NCBI GenBank assembly: GCA_005784505.1
Contig: VCAZ01000001.1
Location: 13,501,597 to 13,565,596 of the forward strand
From: Bagarius yarrelli
Taxonomy: Eukaryota > Chordata > Actinopteri > Siluriformes > Sisoridae
DNA: 64,000 nucleotides
Direction of reading: 5' to 3'
Below, one piece after another: positions 24,689-35,734 of this stretch (the first letter of the stretch is position 1; each line of letters begins with the position of its first letter). Below the pieces are notes generated by a model that was not told where the DNA came from, did no database searches, and saw only the letters and a program-made list of their open reading frames with translations. Position numbers and translations under genes: made by a program.

Positions 24689-24942
24689 ACATCATTCACT
24701 GGGAAAGCAAAAGTATTGTCTATGACAAGCTTCTAGTTGGGGCACATTAGAGCCAACCATCCAACTTCTCTAATATCTTTATTCATCTGCTTATTGAAGA
24801 CAACAAGACCACATGTATACAGTGACCTTGTTAAAGTGCTAGAGAGAGTCTGATGCACCATTAAACATTCCTATGGCTACACAGCGTGAATAATACCTTA
24901 CAAACAGAAGGGAAGTCAGGGAACCAGTTTGGTTTTGAAATA

Positions 24943-25152
24943 AAGATATATCCATGTGTGTTTTGGACATCTTATTTCAGACTTAGTCTCACTAATAAAT
25001 ATATGTTTTTTACTAGAGTGTGTTGTGTGTCTGTGGGGATTTGTATTCATTCAGCTACAACAGTTTTAATGAGATTCGACACTAATGTTGGGTTAGGAGG
25101 TCTGGGGTTCCAGTTCATCCTTAAGGTGTTTAATGTAGTTGATTCAGAGAGA
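24943..25152 (-). mobile_element. Degenerate Tc1-like relic, partial (family E)
   Basis: 'tatccatgtgtgttttggac', 'catcttatttcagacttagt', 'tctgtggggatttgtattca', 'aggaggtctggggttccagt' are in the family order. The half nearest the right end is missing. Confidence 0.75.
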
Positions 25153-25429
25153 CAAACTTAAATCCAATGACATAAATATAATTATTTATACTTTTATAGT
25201 GTCTTCCTGTGGGACACTGGTTATTTTTATTCCAAGCATGGGAAAAAGTCAGACATGCTGTGGTATAGCAAGAGAACAGAAATGTAAAGAACTGCTGAGA
25301 ATAGACAGTGAGATCAGAGGTCAGAGGGACCACAGAGCCACTCTGTCTAATTTTGTGACTTTTAAAAAACAAGCTTTGTCAAATATGCAGCTTTATATAT
25401 AACTTAAAAATATCCTACGCTACATAAGA

Positions 25430-25562
25430 TACTCTATATGGACAAAAGTTTTGGAAAACCTGATCATACAATAGTATTAATGAGATCAAACACTAATGTT
25501 GGGTGAGGAGGTCTGGAGTTCTGTCAGTGTTCCGGGGCTTTGTGCACAGGGACATTGTCATA
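25430..25562 (-). mobile_element. Degenerate Tc1-like relic, internally deleted (family E)
   Basis: It starts with a terminus-like 'tatggacaaaagttttggaa', jumps to 'atagtattaatgagatcaaa', then 'ggaggtctggagttctgtca', and 'ttgtgcacagggacattgtc'. Several hundred bases of the family consensus are missing. Confidence 0.7.
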
Positions 25563-25573
25563 CAATAATTGTA

Positions 25574-25667
25574 CAGCATTAAAGACCAGGGTTTGATTCC
25601 CAGCACCACCAAGACACCACTGTTGGGCCCCTGAGCAAGGCCCTTAACCCCCAATTGCTATTGCAAT
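25574..25667 (+). repeat. SINE type 1 fragment leading into a CTAT microsatellite
   Basis: 'agggtttgattcccagcacc' (B-box), 'caccactgttgggcccctga' and 'caaggcccttaacccccaat' match the middle of SINE type 1. The tail is replaced by CTAT/CTGT repeats. Confidence 0.8.
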
Positions 25668-25670
25668 CTA

Positions 25671-25673
25671 TTC

Positions 25674-25706
<33 letters not shown>

Positions 25707-25747
25707 GTCTGTCTATCTGTCTGTCTATCTGTCTGTCTGTCTGTCTA
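25671..25747 (+). repeat. (CTAT)n-(CTGT)n microsatellite
   Basis: Tetranucleotide array directly after the SINE fragment; CTAT units give way to mixed CTGT/CTAT units. Confidence 0.95.
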
Positions 25748-25856
25748 ACTGCATGTGTGTCTCAATTTGTATCAGGAAAACATACAAATGTACTGGTGAA
25801 ATGTACACAAACTTAAAATCATACAACGTTTTATACAGTGCATCTAAATTTACAAC

Positions 25857-25929
25857 ATTTAAGTTTGTGGTTGTAAGGTGACACAATGTAAAAAAGTTAA
25901 AGGGGTATGAATACTTTTTCAAGGCACTG
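25857..25929 (+). mobile_element. Solo Tc1 inverted-repeat end (family C)
   Basis: 'aagtttgtggttgtaaggtg', 'aggggtatgaatactttttc' and 'aaggcactg' followed by TA match the right inverted repeat of the 30660-32082 element. No transposase or partner end remains nearby. Confidence 0.85.
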
Positions 25930-27840
25930 TATGTACCTATAAAGTTGTTTATTACATATGATATGTAGCTATTCATGCAGATGAGACGATGGTTCATATT
26001 CTACAGCTTCTGTTATATCGGAACCACCTCTTGTTTCAACATCTGCAACTATTCATAGGAAACTTTTATATTGAAAATTGAGCTTTTATGTTTTTGCATG
26101 AACTCTGTTTTGCATCTTTAATTTTTGCTTCAGATTTGCTTCTTTTCTGTGTGTCTGTAAACAGTGTGACTGTTATCCTAGGGCTCAGCTGACTCAGGAA
26201 GAATGTCAGCACTGCATAACCAGAATTTCACACAATCGTACGTGGTCCCACAGGTCAGCCAGCTGGTTTAGCTATTTAGGCAAAGACATTATTTCATCTG
26301 CAATTCCAGTTTAATTGTCCAGAGATGCAACATGTCAGCTAGCACATTTATTTAACATAAGATGTGAGATAAGTGCTTCTTTGCTATACCTTGGGATTTC
26401 GCTATGCATTTTACAGCCAAGATTAGGATGTTTTGGTTAAGCTTGACTTTTTAAATTCCGATTACAGTAATATCATATGCCTAGATCGTTTAGTCATGTT
26501 TTTGTACTCAATTTTGCTGATTGTCTTGTTAAAAAGTGAAAGTTGAATCTGCCCAGTTAACTGAAAGTCTGGTTGAAAGTAAAAATAAAAAAATAAAACA
26601 AAAGATCTTTATTTCTTATTTTGTCAAATTTTAAACTGGCTAATCTCTCTTCCATAACCTGACACACCTTGAATAATCCTAATCTCCTTTAAACTAAGCA
26701 GAAACAATCCCTTTTTTCTTTCTTCTTTGTAAAAAATACTGTGATTCTCAGATAACGTGCAGTAAGGAAATACAAGTGATCAGAATCCCTCTGTAGGTGT
26801 TACACCCATATCCACTGGGCAAAGAAAGTGTGTAGGAAGGGAAAAAAATTGACATATTGGATTACCGTGTGTGTATGTGCGTAGCTCTCTTTTTCTCCGA
26901 CTCCAAGTAAACAAAAAATATGGCACTAATACAGCTCCAAGAATGTGAACATCCCAGCTATAATTTGCTTCTAAATGGCTGCAGACAGTGTTTTTTCTTT
27001 TTTTCCCCCACTTAAATAGATGATTTCTACCCTTTGGCATTTTTTCCCTTTACCTAAAATGGATTAGGACACTCCCACAAAGATGACAGTACATATTTTT
27101 CATGAAAAAAATCTGTCATAATCTGTCTGTTTTAGTGACCTGAAGCAATTAACAGACTCGAGAAATCTATCACAGGAAGATGATCATTGCCATCAACTAG
27201 ACAGTTTTTCATATTTAAAATGGCATATTAGTGGCACTGCAAGATGAGTCAGCCAAACACACGCTCTGTCATGTGTAAATCATTTATTTCTACATTATCT
27301 AGCATTACCCTACAAGGATGGATTCCTTTCGAATAGATTATTTTTTTTACAATTATCAAAATCTGCTTTGTGACCAGTTTAATTGTTAGAAAAATGGCCA
27401 ATTAAATAAATGTAGATTCGATTACATCTTTAAAAAGCAGTGTGTATTTTTGAAGTCCAGTCATCTATTTAAACAGCTGGATTCATTTGTGCTATATGAA
27501 GCTGGTTCTGCTTTTTTTTTTTTTTTTTTTAAATATGTATATAACTTAAAAACTCTATCTTTTACTATGAACAATCCCATGGTTAATGTCACATGTCCAT
27601 TGAGTGGGTGCTGTTAGCACCCTTTGTATTGTTACCTCTCGTGGAAGAATAACATTTTTTGATTTTACTTTAGCTTAACAAAGTTAATGCAGAACTTAGA
27701 CAAGCCACAAAGGGTGGTTTTGAGAATACTGCCCTCATGTGGATGAAGCGGTTAGAGGCATTTCTATGAATTTTGGAGGCCACAGCCATATCTTTTGGTA
27801 GGATATTTGAATATATTTAATGTTAACATTATTAAAGGGT
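25930..27840. other. Unannotated AT-rich DNA with a T19 run
   Basis: No exon recognised. A run of 19 T lies at 27512-27530. The stretch 27050-27300 has a mixed composition of the kind seen in conserved non-coding DNA, but this cannot be tested here. Confidence 0.45.
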
Positions 27841-28010
27841 TTGGGGGACGTGTTCATTACATCCATGTTTGTTTTTTGAACATCTTATTCCGGATTCAGT
27901 GTCACTCGTACTCCTATAATATTCTCCACACTTCTAGAAAGACTTTCACTAGATTGTGTCTTTGAAGATTTGTGTTTATTCAAATGTATCATTAGTATTA
28001 ACGAGATTTA
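27841..28010 (-). mobile_element. Tc1-like relic (family E), left part, interrupted
   Basis: 'cattacatccatgtttgttt', 'gaacatcttattccggattc', 'ctataatattctccacactt' and 'gatttgtgtttattcaaatg' follow the family order and stop at 'acgagattta', where a SINE begins. The family sequence resumes at 28451. Confidence 0.85.
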
Positions 28011-28270
28011 GGGGCAGTGGGGGCTCAAATATTTAAGGTGCTAAGTTGCTGATCTGAAGACCAGAAACACCTGGGTTCAAGCCCCACCACTGGCAAGCCA
28101 ACCACTGTTGGGTCCTTGAGCAAAACCCTTAACCCTTCCTGCTCCAGGGGCACTGTATCATAGCTGAACCTGTGCTCTGACCCCCAACTTACTAAGTTGG
28201 TATATGCGAAAAACACTGCATTTCATTGGCTCTGTACTCGTACCTTACACAATGACAGTGAAGTTGAATA
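28011..28270 (+). repeat. tRNA-derived SINE (type 2) inserted in a Tc1-like relic
   Basis: Head 'ggggcagtgggggctcaaat', B-box region 'cacctgggttcaagccccac', 'ccttgagcaaaacccttaac', 'gcactgtatcatagctgaac', tail 'ggtatatgcgaaaaacactg' and 'catttcattggctctgtact'. This gives the reference for a single-head type 2 copy. Confidence 0.85.
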
Positions 28271-28288
28271 TTTATATTTATTTATTTT

Positions 28289-28448
28289 TACAATCACATT
28301 TCTAGTATTTGGCAGACGGCCTTATCCAGAGCGACTTACACTGTTTCTATTTCATTTACACTGAGCAAGTGGGATTTGGTGGTGCTGAAAAATCAAACCC
28401 ACAACCTTTGGGTTAGAAGTCCAACACCTTAACCACTATGCTACCACT
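28289..28448 (-). repeat. tRNA-derived SINE (type 1) inserted in the same Tc1-like relic
   Basis: Reversed tail 'gtatttggcagacggcctta', 'tccagagcgacttacactgt', a shortened middle, then 'aaatcaaacccacaaccttt' and 'aacaccttaaccactatgct'. The 'ggttaagggccttgctcagg' block is lost. Confidence 0.85.
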
Positions 28449-28450
28449 AA

Positions 28451-28761
28451 CCCCTAATGTTGGGTGAGGAGGTCTAGGGTTCAGTCTGTGTTCCAGTTTA
28501 TCCCAAAGATGTTTAGTGAGTTTTAAGTCAATTCAGGTTCTTTAAACCATGCCAACCAGAACACAGCATGTCTTTAAGGAGCTTAGGGAAGTTGTGCACA
28601 GGGACATTGTCATGCTGGAACAGTGTTTGAGTCTCTTAGTTCCAGTGAAGAAATAACGTAACGTTACAACATACAAAGACATTCTAGACAACTGTGTACC
28701 TCCGACAATCCTGTTAAGGTCTGCTTGTAGGGTGTTCACATACATTTTGCCATATAGTCTA
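28451..28761 (-). mobile_element. Tc1-like relic (family E), right part, continuing 27841-28010
   Basis: It resumes at 'ctaatgttgggtgaggaggt' and continues through 'accagaacacagcatgtctt', 'cacagggacattgtcatgct', 'gtctcttagttccagtgaag', 'acaaagacattctagacaac' to the end 'ttttgccatatagtcta'. Together with the left part this is a nearly complete family member. Confidence 0.85.
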
Positions 28762-30657
28762 TGCGCAATGGATGCCAGTGGCAGAGCAAAGTGGTATGTG
28801 GAAGAAACCATTTAATGAGAGTTTAATGATGTGTTCTGAGGGACCCAAAGTCATTATCATTCCTAGAGCACGACTCAGCTTTACCGGCCACAGTAAAACT
28901 GCCATCATCACGGACACTCCATACCATGACACTATTTCACCTGTGACATCTCTGATAGCCATATCGGCTCACTGACACACACACACATACTCTCTCGTGT
29001 ATGAGAAATGGTGTTTACACTAAACCTGAGGCTGTGGGTCTATATAATATATTGCCCCAATGCTTCAGTACTCCCCAAGCAGGCTCAGTGTCACTGCCCT
29101 GACTGATGCCTGTTAACATCAAGCAGCCTGGGAGAAGGCATAAACACAATCATTTTTATTAATACACATTTGCTGTTTAAAAGACACTTGATCAGCTTAA
29201 GTCTCTTAAGTGGCATCAGAAAATGTATTAGTGTGTCTTAGTATCTGTTCCTTGCAGCTGTTTTGGAATATTGAGAAAGCACTTACATTTCAGCAACATC
29301 TTGTTGTAATGACCTTCACCATGCCCTAGTGACTTCCCAACTGTTCTTTCGCGACCAGCAGAGCCTCCAGAGAGCCTATAGTCATGATAGCACATGTCCC
29401 ACCAACCACTGCCTGCATTCTACCAGCTGCCGCGGCCTGCTAAACAGTCCATAAATGGCATGTGCAAGTCTTCAAGGGGGCTGTCAGAGATGTGAAGGTG
29501 AGTCTTGTATTGTGTGCATGTGTATATGTGTGCATGGGTGTATGCATTATGGTCCAGATGGCCACAGCGGTGGTGCCTCACTGTGACTGTGATCAAAGGC
29601 CCGATGAGCACTCATTACTGGAGTCAGATAGCTTGAGTGACATGATCAAAATATCTACAAAAAGACTGAGAGTGAGGGGAAAGAGAAAGAGAAAAAAAAG
29701 GAAAGATAGAGAACATCACAGATGTCCTCGTTGTCCATCATCTACACATCTGAAGATGGATGCCTTTTAAAAGCGGCCTTGATGCTTTTGACGTCTTCTA
29801 ACTTGTGTAGAAGTAACACTTATTTAAACACATAAAGACCATTTTTAGTAATGTAAAATATCACCAGAACACAATCAGCGATCAATGACGGCACATGATG
29901 ACTGACATATTAAGTAACCAAACATAGTTCGTTTGGTTTAGTGTCATGGTTAACTGGTGTAAAAAGTCCCTGCAAAAAGAGCCCAATTTGCAACCAAAGA
30001 GTTGTGTAAGAAATTGAAGAAAGTTGTGTGAACACATCTATAACATCAATAAAACACTATTTAGATTATCCTTATAAGCATTGTTGCACCAGGGGGTAAA
30101 AACTTTAGCCACCCCTGTGGTCTCCTTAATAGTATTTTGTAGTTAATACTATTAATTTAAATGCATAATGAAAATGTACAATAGTTCATAAAGTATTAAT
30201 AATATTTTTTTAATAATTTTTTTTTTACAGATATAGTAAACGTAAAATAAAATAAAATGGAGGACCCGTTGCAGCTACCGAAAATATTGGTGCCACCAGA
30301 GTAGCTGTTTCACGGTCCTTTTTTTATTATCATTTTCTTTTTGTTTTGGTGTGCCAACCCAGGATAAGATGTGGCCACCTCTAGCTCTACCCTTTTCTGG
30401 AGGCACACGGCTAAGAAACACTCAATGTTACAGTTGTAAAAATGATGCCTAGTTTCTGCTATGAGAGAAGTAGAGCATTACGACAGTAGAATCCAATAGA
30501 ATCCAACCAATCAAAGGCTGACTGCTTAACTTAAGGAGTTTTTAGTTTTATGTCACATCCTGCATCCGACATTCAGCCCATGGTTCATGCTTTGTAGTAT
30601 CTGAGGCAGAGAATAGGCGTGATGCGGGTTCACTATTTTGTTAATATGTTTAAGTAC
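28762..30657. other. Unannotated DNA
   Basis: No firm gene. A perfect-looking splice donor (AAG|GTGAGT) at 29497/29498 is discussed among the findings. Purine-rich patch at 29675-29705. Confidence 0.45.
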
Positions 30658-30659
30658 TA

Positions 30660-32082
30660 CAGTGCCTTTATTTATACCCATTGAACTTTTTCACATTTTG
30701 TCACCTTACAACCACAAACTGAAATATATTTTATTGAGATTTTATGTAATAGACTAAAACAAATAGCACATAATTGTAAAGTAGAATGAAAATTATACAC
30801 GGTTTTGAACATTTTGAGTCAATAAAAATCTGAAAACTGTGGTTTGCATTTGTATTTATCCCCACTGTGTCAATAATAAAGCCACCTTTCACTGCATTTA
30901 CAGCTGCAAGTCTTTTGGGGTATGTCTCTACCAGATTTGCATATCTAAAGACTAAAAGGCTCAGCCAGATTGGATAGGGAGAGTCTGCGAACAGCAATTT
31001 CAAGTCTTGCCACAGATGCTCAATGAGATTTAGGTCCGGACTTTGACTGGGCCATTCTAACACATGAATATTCATAGATACAAACTATTCTATTGTAGCT
31101 CTGGCTGTATGTTTAGGGTCATTGTCTTGCTGGAAGGTGAATCTGCTTTCCAGTCTCAAGTATTTTGCAGCCTCCAACAAGTTTTTTTCCAGGATTGCCC
31201 TGTATTTAGCTTCATCCATCTTCCCATTAACTCTGACCACCTTCTCTGTCGCTGCTGAAGAAAAGCTTTCCCACACAGCATGATGCTGCCACCACCCTGT
31301 TTCACAGTGGGGATGGTGTGTTAAAGGTGATGAGCAGCATCACTATTTCCGCCACACCGTGCATACATGGCTTGTGGCAAACTGCAAACGGGACTTCTTA
31401 TGTCTTTTTTTTAACAATGGCTTTCTTTTCTCCACTCTTCCATAAAAGCCAGATTTGTGGACCACACGACTTTTAGTTGTCCTGTGGACAGATTCTCCCA
31501 CCTGAGCTGTGGATTTCTGCAGCTCCTCCAGAGTAACCAAAGCCTCATAGCTGCTTCTCTGACCAGTGCTTTCCTTGCTCAGTCTGTCAGTTTAGGTGGA
31601 CGGTCATGTCTTGATAGGTTTGCAGTTGTGTGTGGATTAAACAGTGCTCTGTGAGATGGCTGAAGCTTGAGATATTTTTTTATAATCTAACCCCGCTTTA
31701 AACTTCTTCACAACTTTATCCCTGACCTGTATGGTGAGCTCCTTGATCTTCATGATGCTGTTTTCTAACAAACCACTGAGGCCTTTACAGAACAGGTGTA
31801 TTTATACTGAGACTAAATTACACACAGGTGGACTCTAACTTATAAAGAGACTTCTTAAGGCAATTAATTGCACTGTATTTCATTTAGGGGTATCAAAGTA
31901 CAAGGGGCTGAATACAAATGCACACCACATTTTCAGATTTTTTTTGCTTACAGTTTACAATTATGTGCTAGTTTGTGTTTGTCTATTACATAAAATCCCA
32001 ATAAAATGCATTTAATTTTGTTGTTGTAAGGTGACAAAATGTGAAAAGGTTTAAGGGGTATAAATACTTTTTCAACGCACTG
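30660..32082 (-). mobile_element. Tc1/mariner element, end to end, decayed (family C)
   Basis: The ends are 'cagtgcctttatttataccc' at the left and 'atactttttcaacgcactg' at the right. Inside are longer matching arms ('ttgtcaccttacaaccacaa' versus 'ttgttgtaaggtgacaaaat'). TA dinucleotides flank both sides (30658-30659; 32083-32084). The left terminus has lost about 9 bp present in the right one. The 1423-bp length is close to that of a transposase-bearing Tc1, but the gene is broken. The solo end at 25857-25929 is of this family. Confidence 0.95.
30870..31660 (-). pseudogene. Tc1-type transposase pseudogene (family C)
   Basis: Three minus-strand blocks are recognisable. Around 31540-31370 is VEKRKPLLKKRHKKSRLQFA, the linker before the catalytic domain. 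Around 31310-31085 comes a GGGSIMLCG block, then RAILEKNLLEAAKYLRLESR and FQQDNDPKHTAR with the second catalytic Asp. Around 31075-30880 is EWPSQSPDLNLIEHLWQDLK with the Glu, followed by a C-terminal YPKRLAAVNAVKGG. Stops and frameshifts separate the blocks. The segment with the first catalytic Asp (usually WSDETKF) is deleted between about 31345 and 31310. The gene is inactive but older in style than those at 23.9 and 62.4 kb. Confidence 0.92.
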
Positions 32083-32084
32083 TA

Positions 32085-33240
32085 TAATTAAAACAGGGAT
32101 AAGTGCATCAAGAAATCAACACATTGTTTCTACCACTTATCTAACACAGGGTCATAGAGCACCTAGAGACTATTCCAGGGAACAGGGCCAACACATAACA
32201 GTGCAAAATCTCATACACACAGGCAAGAATCAAAGCAACAACTCTGTGTGGAAAACATGTTAACTACTATACCCCCTTTCTGCAATAAATTAATTACTAT
32301 AATGTTAAATATTAAGGGACACTCAAAATACCCCTTCTAGCTTATAACTTATGTTGAACCGTTAGGATATCTAAATTATATGTATATAATTCAGTGTCTG
32401 GTCCTAATAGGGTCGATTGTTTTTTATGAATATATTGTACCATTGGGAAAATATATAGATTTATTGATGCATAGCAATTGTTTCTCTAATGATTCTAAAA
32501 AAATTGCTTCTCAAAAGTTCAGATTCGTTTCTGGATTGAAATTAGATCGTGACAGCGCGGGTCTGCGTATGCGCGAGCAAAAAACAAAAAATAATTAGCA
32601 TTAATAGGCGCATGTAAGCAAATGTGTCAATTATAAGAGCCATACTATGTGCAAAGTTCGTGGCATCAAATTCGAACATTTCGGAAACACGACTAACATA
32701 GAGAAACATATTATTACTAACATAGAGATTCCACTCAGAGCTGGGAAAACAAACTTCTTTCCAATTGACCCTTGAGCAAGTAGAAAGTAGCTTCCACCGG
32801 AATTCTGTAAAGGCAAAGTGAATTACTTGGTTGTAGCGAGTTTTATTGCCAAGAACTTGTGCCTGTTCTCCGTTGTTTCCGGTGCTTGAGCCGAGGTACA
32901 GTGTGCCCTTACGGCATTATTTAAGTGTTCTTCATTATTGTTATAATAATTTGAGGTTTCGATGTTTCATTTAGAGCTTCAGTTCATCCTGAACACAACT
33001 CTGTTAATAAAAGACAATTTATGGAACCAAATCATCTCCTTTAGGTTAATAAACAAAAATCATAGAAACTCCAATCAGTTTGTGACTCTCAGAATCGGAA
33101 TTGGATCGGATCGTAAAGTACCTAAAAATTCCCACCCCATTTATCCTAATTCGTCTATCAGAAGATGACCTACATTTACAATCCAAATTCAAATATTTGT
33201 GCCATTCAATTGTATTAATTTATTTGCAACAGTTTATTCT
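32085..33240. other. Unannotated DNA
   Basis: No gene. The phrase 'tcggaattggatcggatcgt' with 'aaaaattcccacccc' at 33093-33145 resembles the edge of a fish DNA transposon, but no partner end was identified. Confidence 0.4.
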
Positions 33241-33447
33241 CTTCATTCTGTACCGTTTTTCTCGGATGCTAATTGGTTAATATTATTAAAGACTGTTTCT
33301 TTAAACACGCCTCCCGAAGCCCGCTAGCAGGCAGACAATGACATTTTTCTGTCCTCTGATTGGTTGATCAGAGTTTTAAATTCTTACAGCCTAGGACAGA
33401 CTAGCAAAAACCGTCTGTACAGTTGAATTAGATTTTTTACGCCCGCA

Positions 33448-33507
33448 ATGGCTGATTTAGGAGAAATTAACTTGGTCTCGGACATACTTAACAATACGTT
33501 CAGCTAA
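33448..33507 (+). pseudogene. Possible N-terminal trace of a ZMYM1-like hAT transposase
   Basis: A 19-codon open frame begins MADLGEINLVSDILNNTFS and stops at TAA. The NLVSDIL..F(S) pattern recalls the start of ZMYM1/hAT-type transposases in fish. It is preceded by 'cctctgattggttgatcaga', a context I associate with such elements. Evidence is thin: a short peptide, no zinc-finger part and no inverted repeats found. Confidence 0.25.
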
Positions 33508-34876
33508 CCCCGAAGCTAACTGGCTTGTCGTAGCCTGGGAAATAGTTTGTTCACCACTTCCAGACCAGTGTTGCTGACTGTTAACGTTGGCTTATAGCCT
33601 ATCAATGTATTATATATTTTATTTAATTTTTAATGTTTTTGTGATGTTATATTAATATTAAGATAAATAGTGATTCTGAAGTGCTCCAAATGATGTATGT
33701 GGCACAGTTGCGGTTGTATTATAGAGGTTTGGAGTCTTAATGGGTCTTCATGCTTTAGTAAAAGGGTTTTCTTCATCCTCAATACATAAAATGTCACCGT
33801 CTGTAATGCCCTGCCATGTTATATTGTGTTTTTGTATGGTATTGATGGTTTCTATAATTGCAATGTGATAGTGGTGATATTAAGAGGTGTATCATTCGGG
33901 TAAGTCCCTACTGATGGCCCAGATACCAAATGCACAGCCCCCCACTGTATGAAATGACAAGTCAGACATTTCATCTGTCTAAATTTATGTTTACACTTGT
34001 TGTAAAATGGCTATGAAAGAAGCTAATGCTTTCTACCACTTATAGCAGCTATAAAGTGTTGATCTCTCACTGGCCTCCTTCCAATTTAATAAGATGACAA
34101 ATGCAGTATGACATGAAAGCCTATTGTTTTTCCTCAGTTACAAAGCTCAGCTGACACAACGACCTTCTATTAACTGCTCTTTTCTCAGTAAACTTGACCA
34201 TATCGTGATGAAACATATCTGGGTCATGTGATGTACATTGGACTGAGGGCATTAATATAAACTATAGACAGATTTGCTGTTTCATGAAATGAATCAATGA
34301 CTTCTTACCTACTAGAATTGGTCAGAGAGTATAGGGTACAAGCTGGTGCCGTCTTTACATCAACCTGAAAGCAAGAGAAGCATTCAACAGACAAGGTTAA
34401 AACAACTACATAGTTATAATTATGTTCTGAAAAAAAGCTCAGTGTTTAAATGTTTATTTTTATTTTAAGTTACTTTGAGCTCAATGTCAATTCGAGTTTA
34501 GCGACTTAAACGATCTTAAATATAGTGAACTTTATCCAGCAATTCTTTGGTTAATATTGTAAATATATTAACCTATTTTATACACTATTTTCATTTGTCT
34601 CAATCTATTGTCAGATATACCTTTTTATTTTAAAAGAAAAAAAACCTTAAATAGATTTTCTTTTGTTTTATTTGGTTTATCGTAATCACATGAATTGTTT
34701 GATGAATTGCTTTATAACAAAATTTAGATTTTTATGTCTAAATTTAATCTCATCTACAAAATTACATTAGATATGATATGACCCTTAGACATTAGATTAG
34801 ATAACATAGATTTTTAATTTTTTGCTATTTGTGCTATTAGGGAGATGGTCAACAGCCAGTTTTCAAAGTTGATGTG
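33508..34876. other. Unannotated AT-rich DNA
   Basis: No gene or repeat recognised. Confidence 0.5.
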
Positions 34877-35230
34877 CTGCAAGTTGGAAAAATGAGCAGG
34901 TGTAAGGATCTGAGCAGCCGGATACCTGGGGAAAATATGGCACTAGGACACATTATGGAAAAAAGGCAAGCCAGACAGAGGCAGCGTAATGCTCTAGAAA
35001 ATGTTCTACTGGGAAACATTATGTACCAGAATTATGTGCAGCTTTATGGCAACAGTATTCCATAACAGCATTGTCCTTATTTTGCAGGATAATGTTACCT
35101 GCAACACTGGAAAACATGTTTAGGAATGGTTTAAGGGATATATTCAAGAGCAAGATTTTGATCTACAGCTGATCATAATGTTCTGTTGCATCTTGTGTCT
35201 TACAGGACCTAAATGATCCGCTGCATATCA
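34877..35230 (+). pseudogene. Decayed, internally deleted Tc1-like transposase (family D)
   Basis: 'gctgcaagttggaaaaatga' and MSRCKDLSS correspond to the start of a Tc1 transposase. The sequence then jumps to the later segment 'ggatacctggggaaaatatg', 'ggcagcgtaatgctctagaa', 'atggcaacagtattccataa', 'ttgcaggataatgttacctg' (QDN of the second Asp motif) and 'ggaatggtttaagggatata'. It ends with 'cttacaggacctaaatgatc'. The order follows the fish Tc1 lineage I recall as ending in '...cataatgttatgcc'; a 'gatcataatgttctg' is present at 35170. Both inverted repeats and most of the helix-turn-helix region are lost. Confidence 0.8.
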
Positions 35231-35512
35231 TTTTTTTTAGAAACTGACCTACATCAAGGCTTATGCGGCCATGGTGATAAGGGGATAATTGTGCATGTGC
35301 ATTTCTGTTTGACTGAGTTTATTAATCAGTGCCTGTTTAATTCTATTTTTCTGGTAGAGAATCCAATGTGTAGCAATATGTTTATTGTAAGTAAAGTTTT
35401 TGTTGGTTTTATACTTTTGTCAAAGAAGAAAAAGAAAACCATTAACTTAAAGTATCAACATTGAAAGAGAGCAGATAACTAGGACCAGCTGACCTAAAAG
35501 TTTTTTATTTCA

Positions 35513-35734
35513 TAGAATAACCCAAACTCTACTCTAACCCAAACTGTAGAACATAAAACTGACCATAGTACTAAAGCTTAACAACAACAATAATAATAGT
35601 ATTAATAATAATAATAATAATAATTTTCCTGTAATAGAATAACTCAAACCTTTACCAAGAATGTTAGACTTAAAACTGACTATAATACTAATGCTTAACA
35701 ACAATAACAACAATAATAATAAATCATTTTGCCT
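35513..35734 (+). repeat. Diverged tandem duplication, period 122 bp, with AAT microsatellites
   Basis: Unit 1 starts at 35513 with 'tagaataacccaaactctac' and unit 2 at 35635 with 'tagaataactcaaaccttta'. Both continue to 'ataaaactgac'/'ttaaaactgac', then 'gcttaacaacaa' and an AAT tract. The second unit is shorter in the AAT tract. Confidence 0.8.

Noticed and set aside
24466..24750. Ile-Tyr-rich 94-codon frame
   Set aside because: It is the translation of the CTAT/TA/GT microsatellite.
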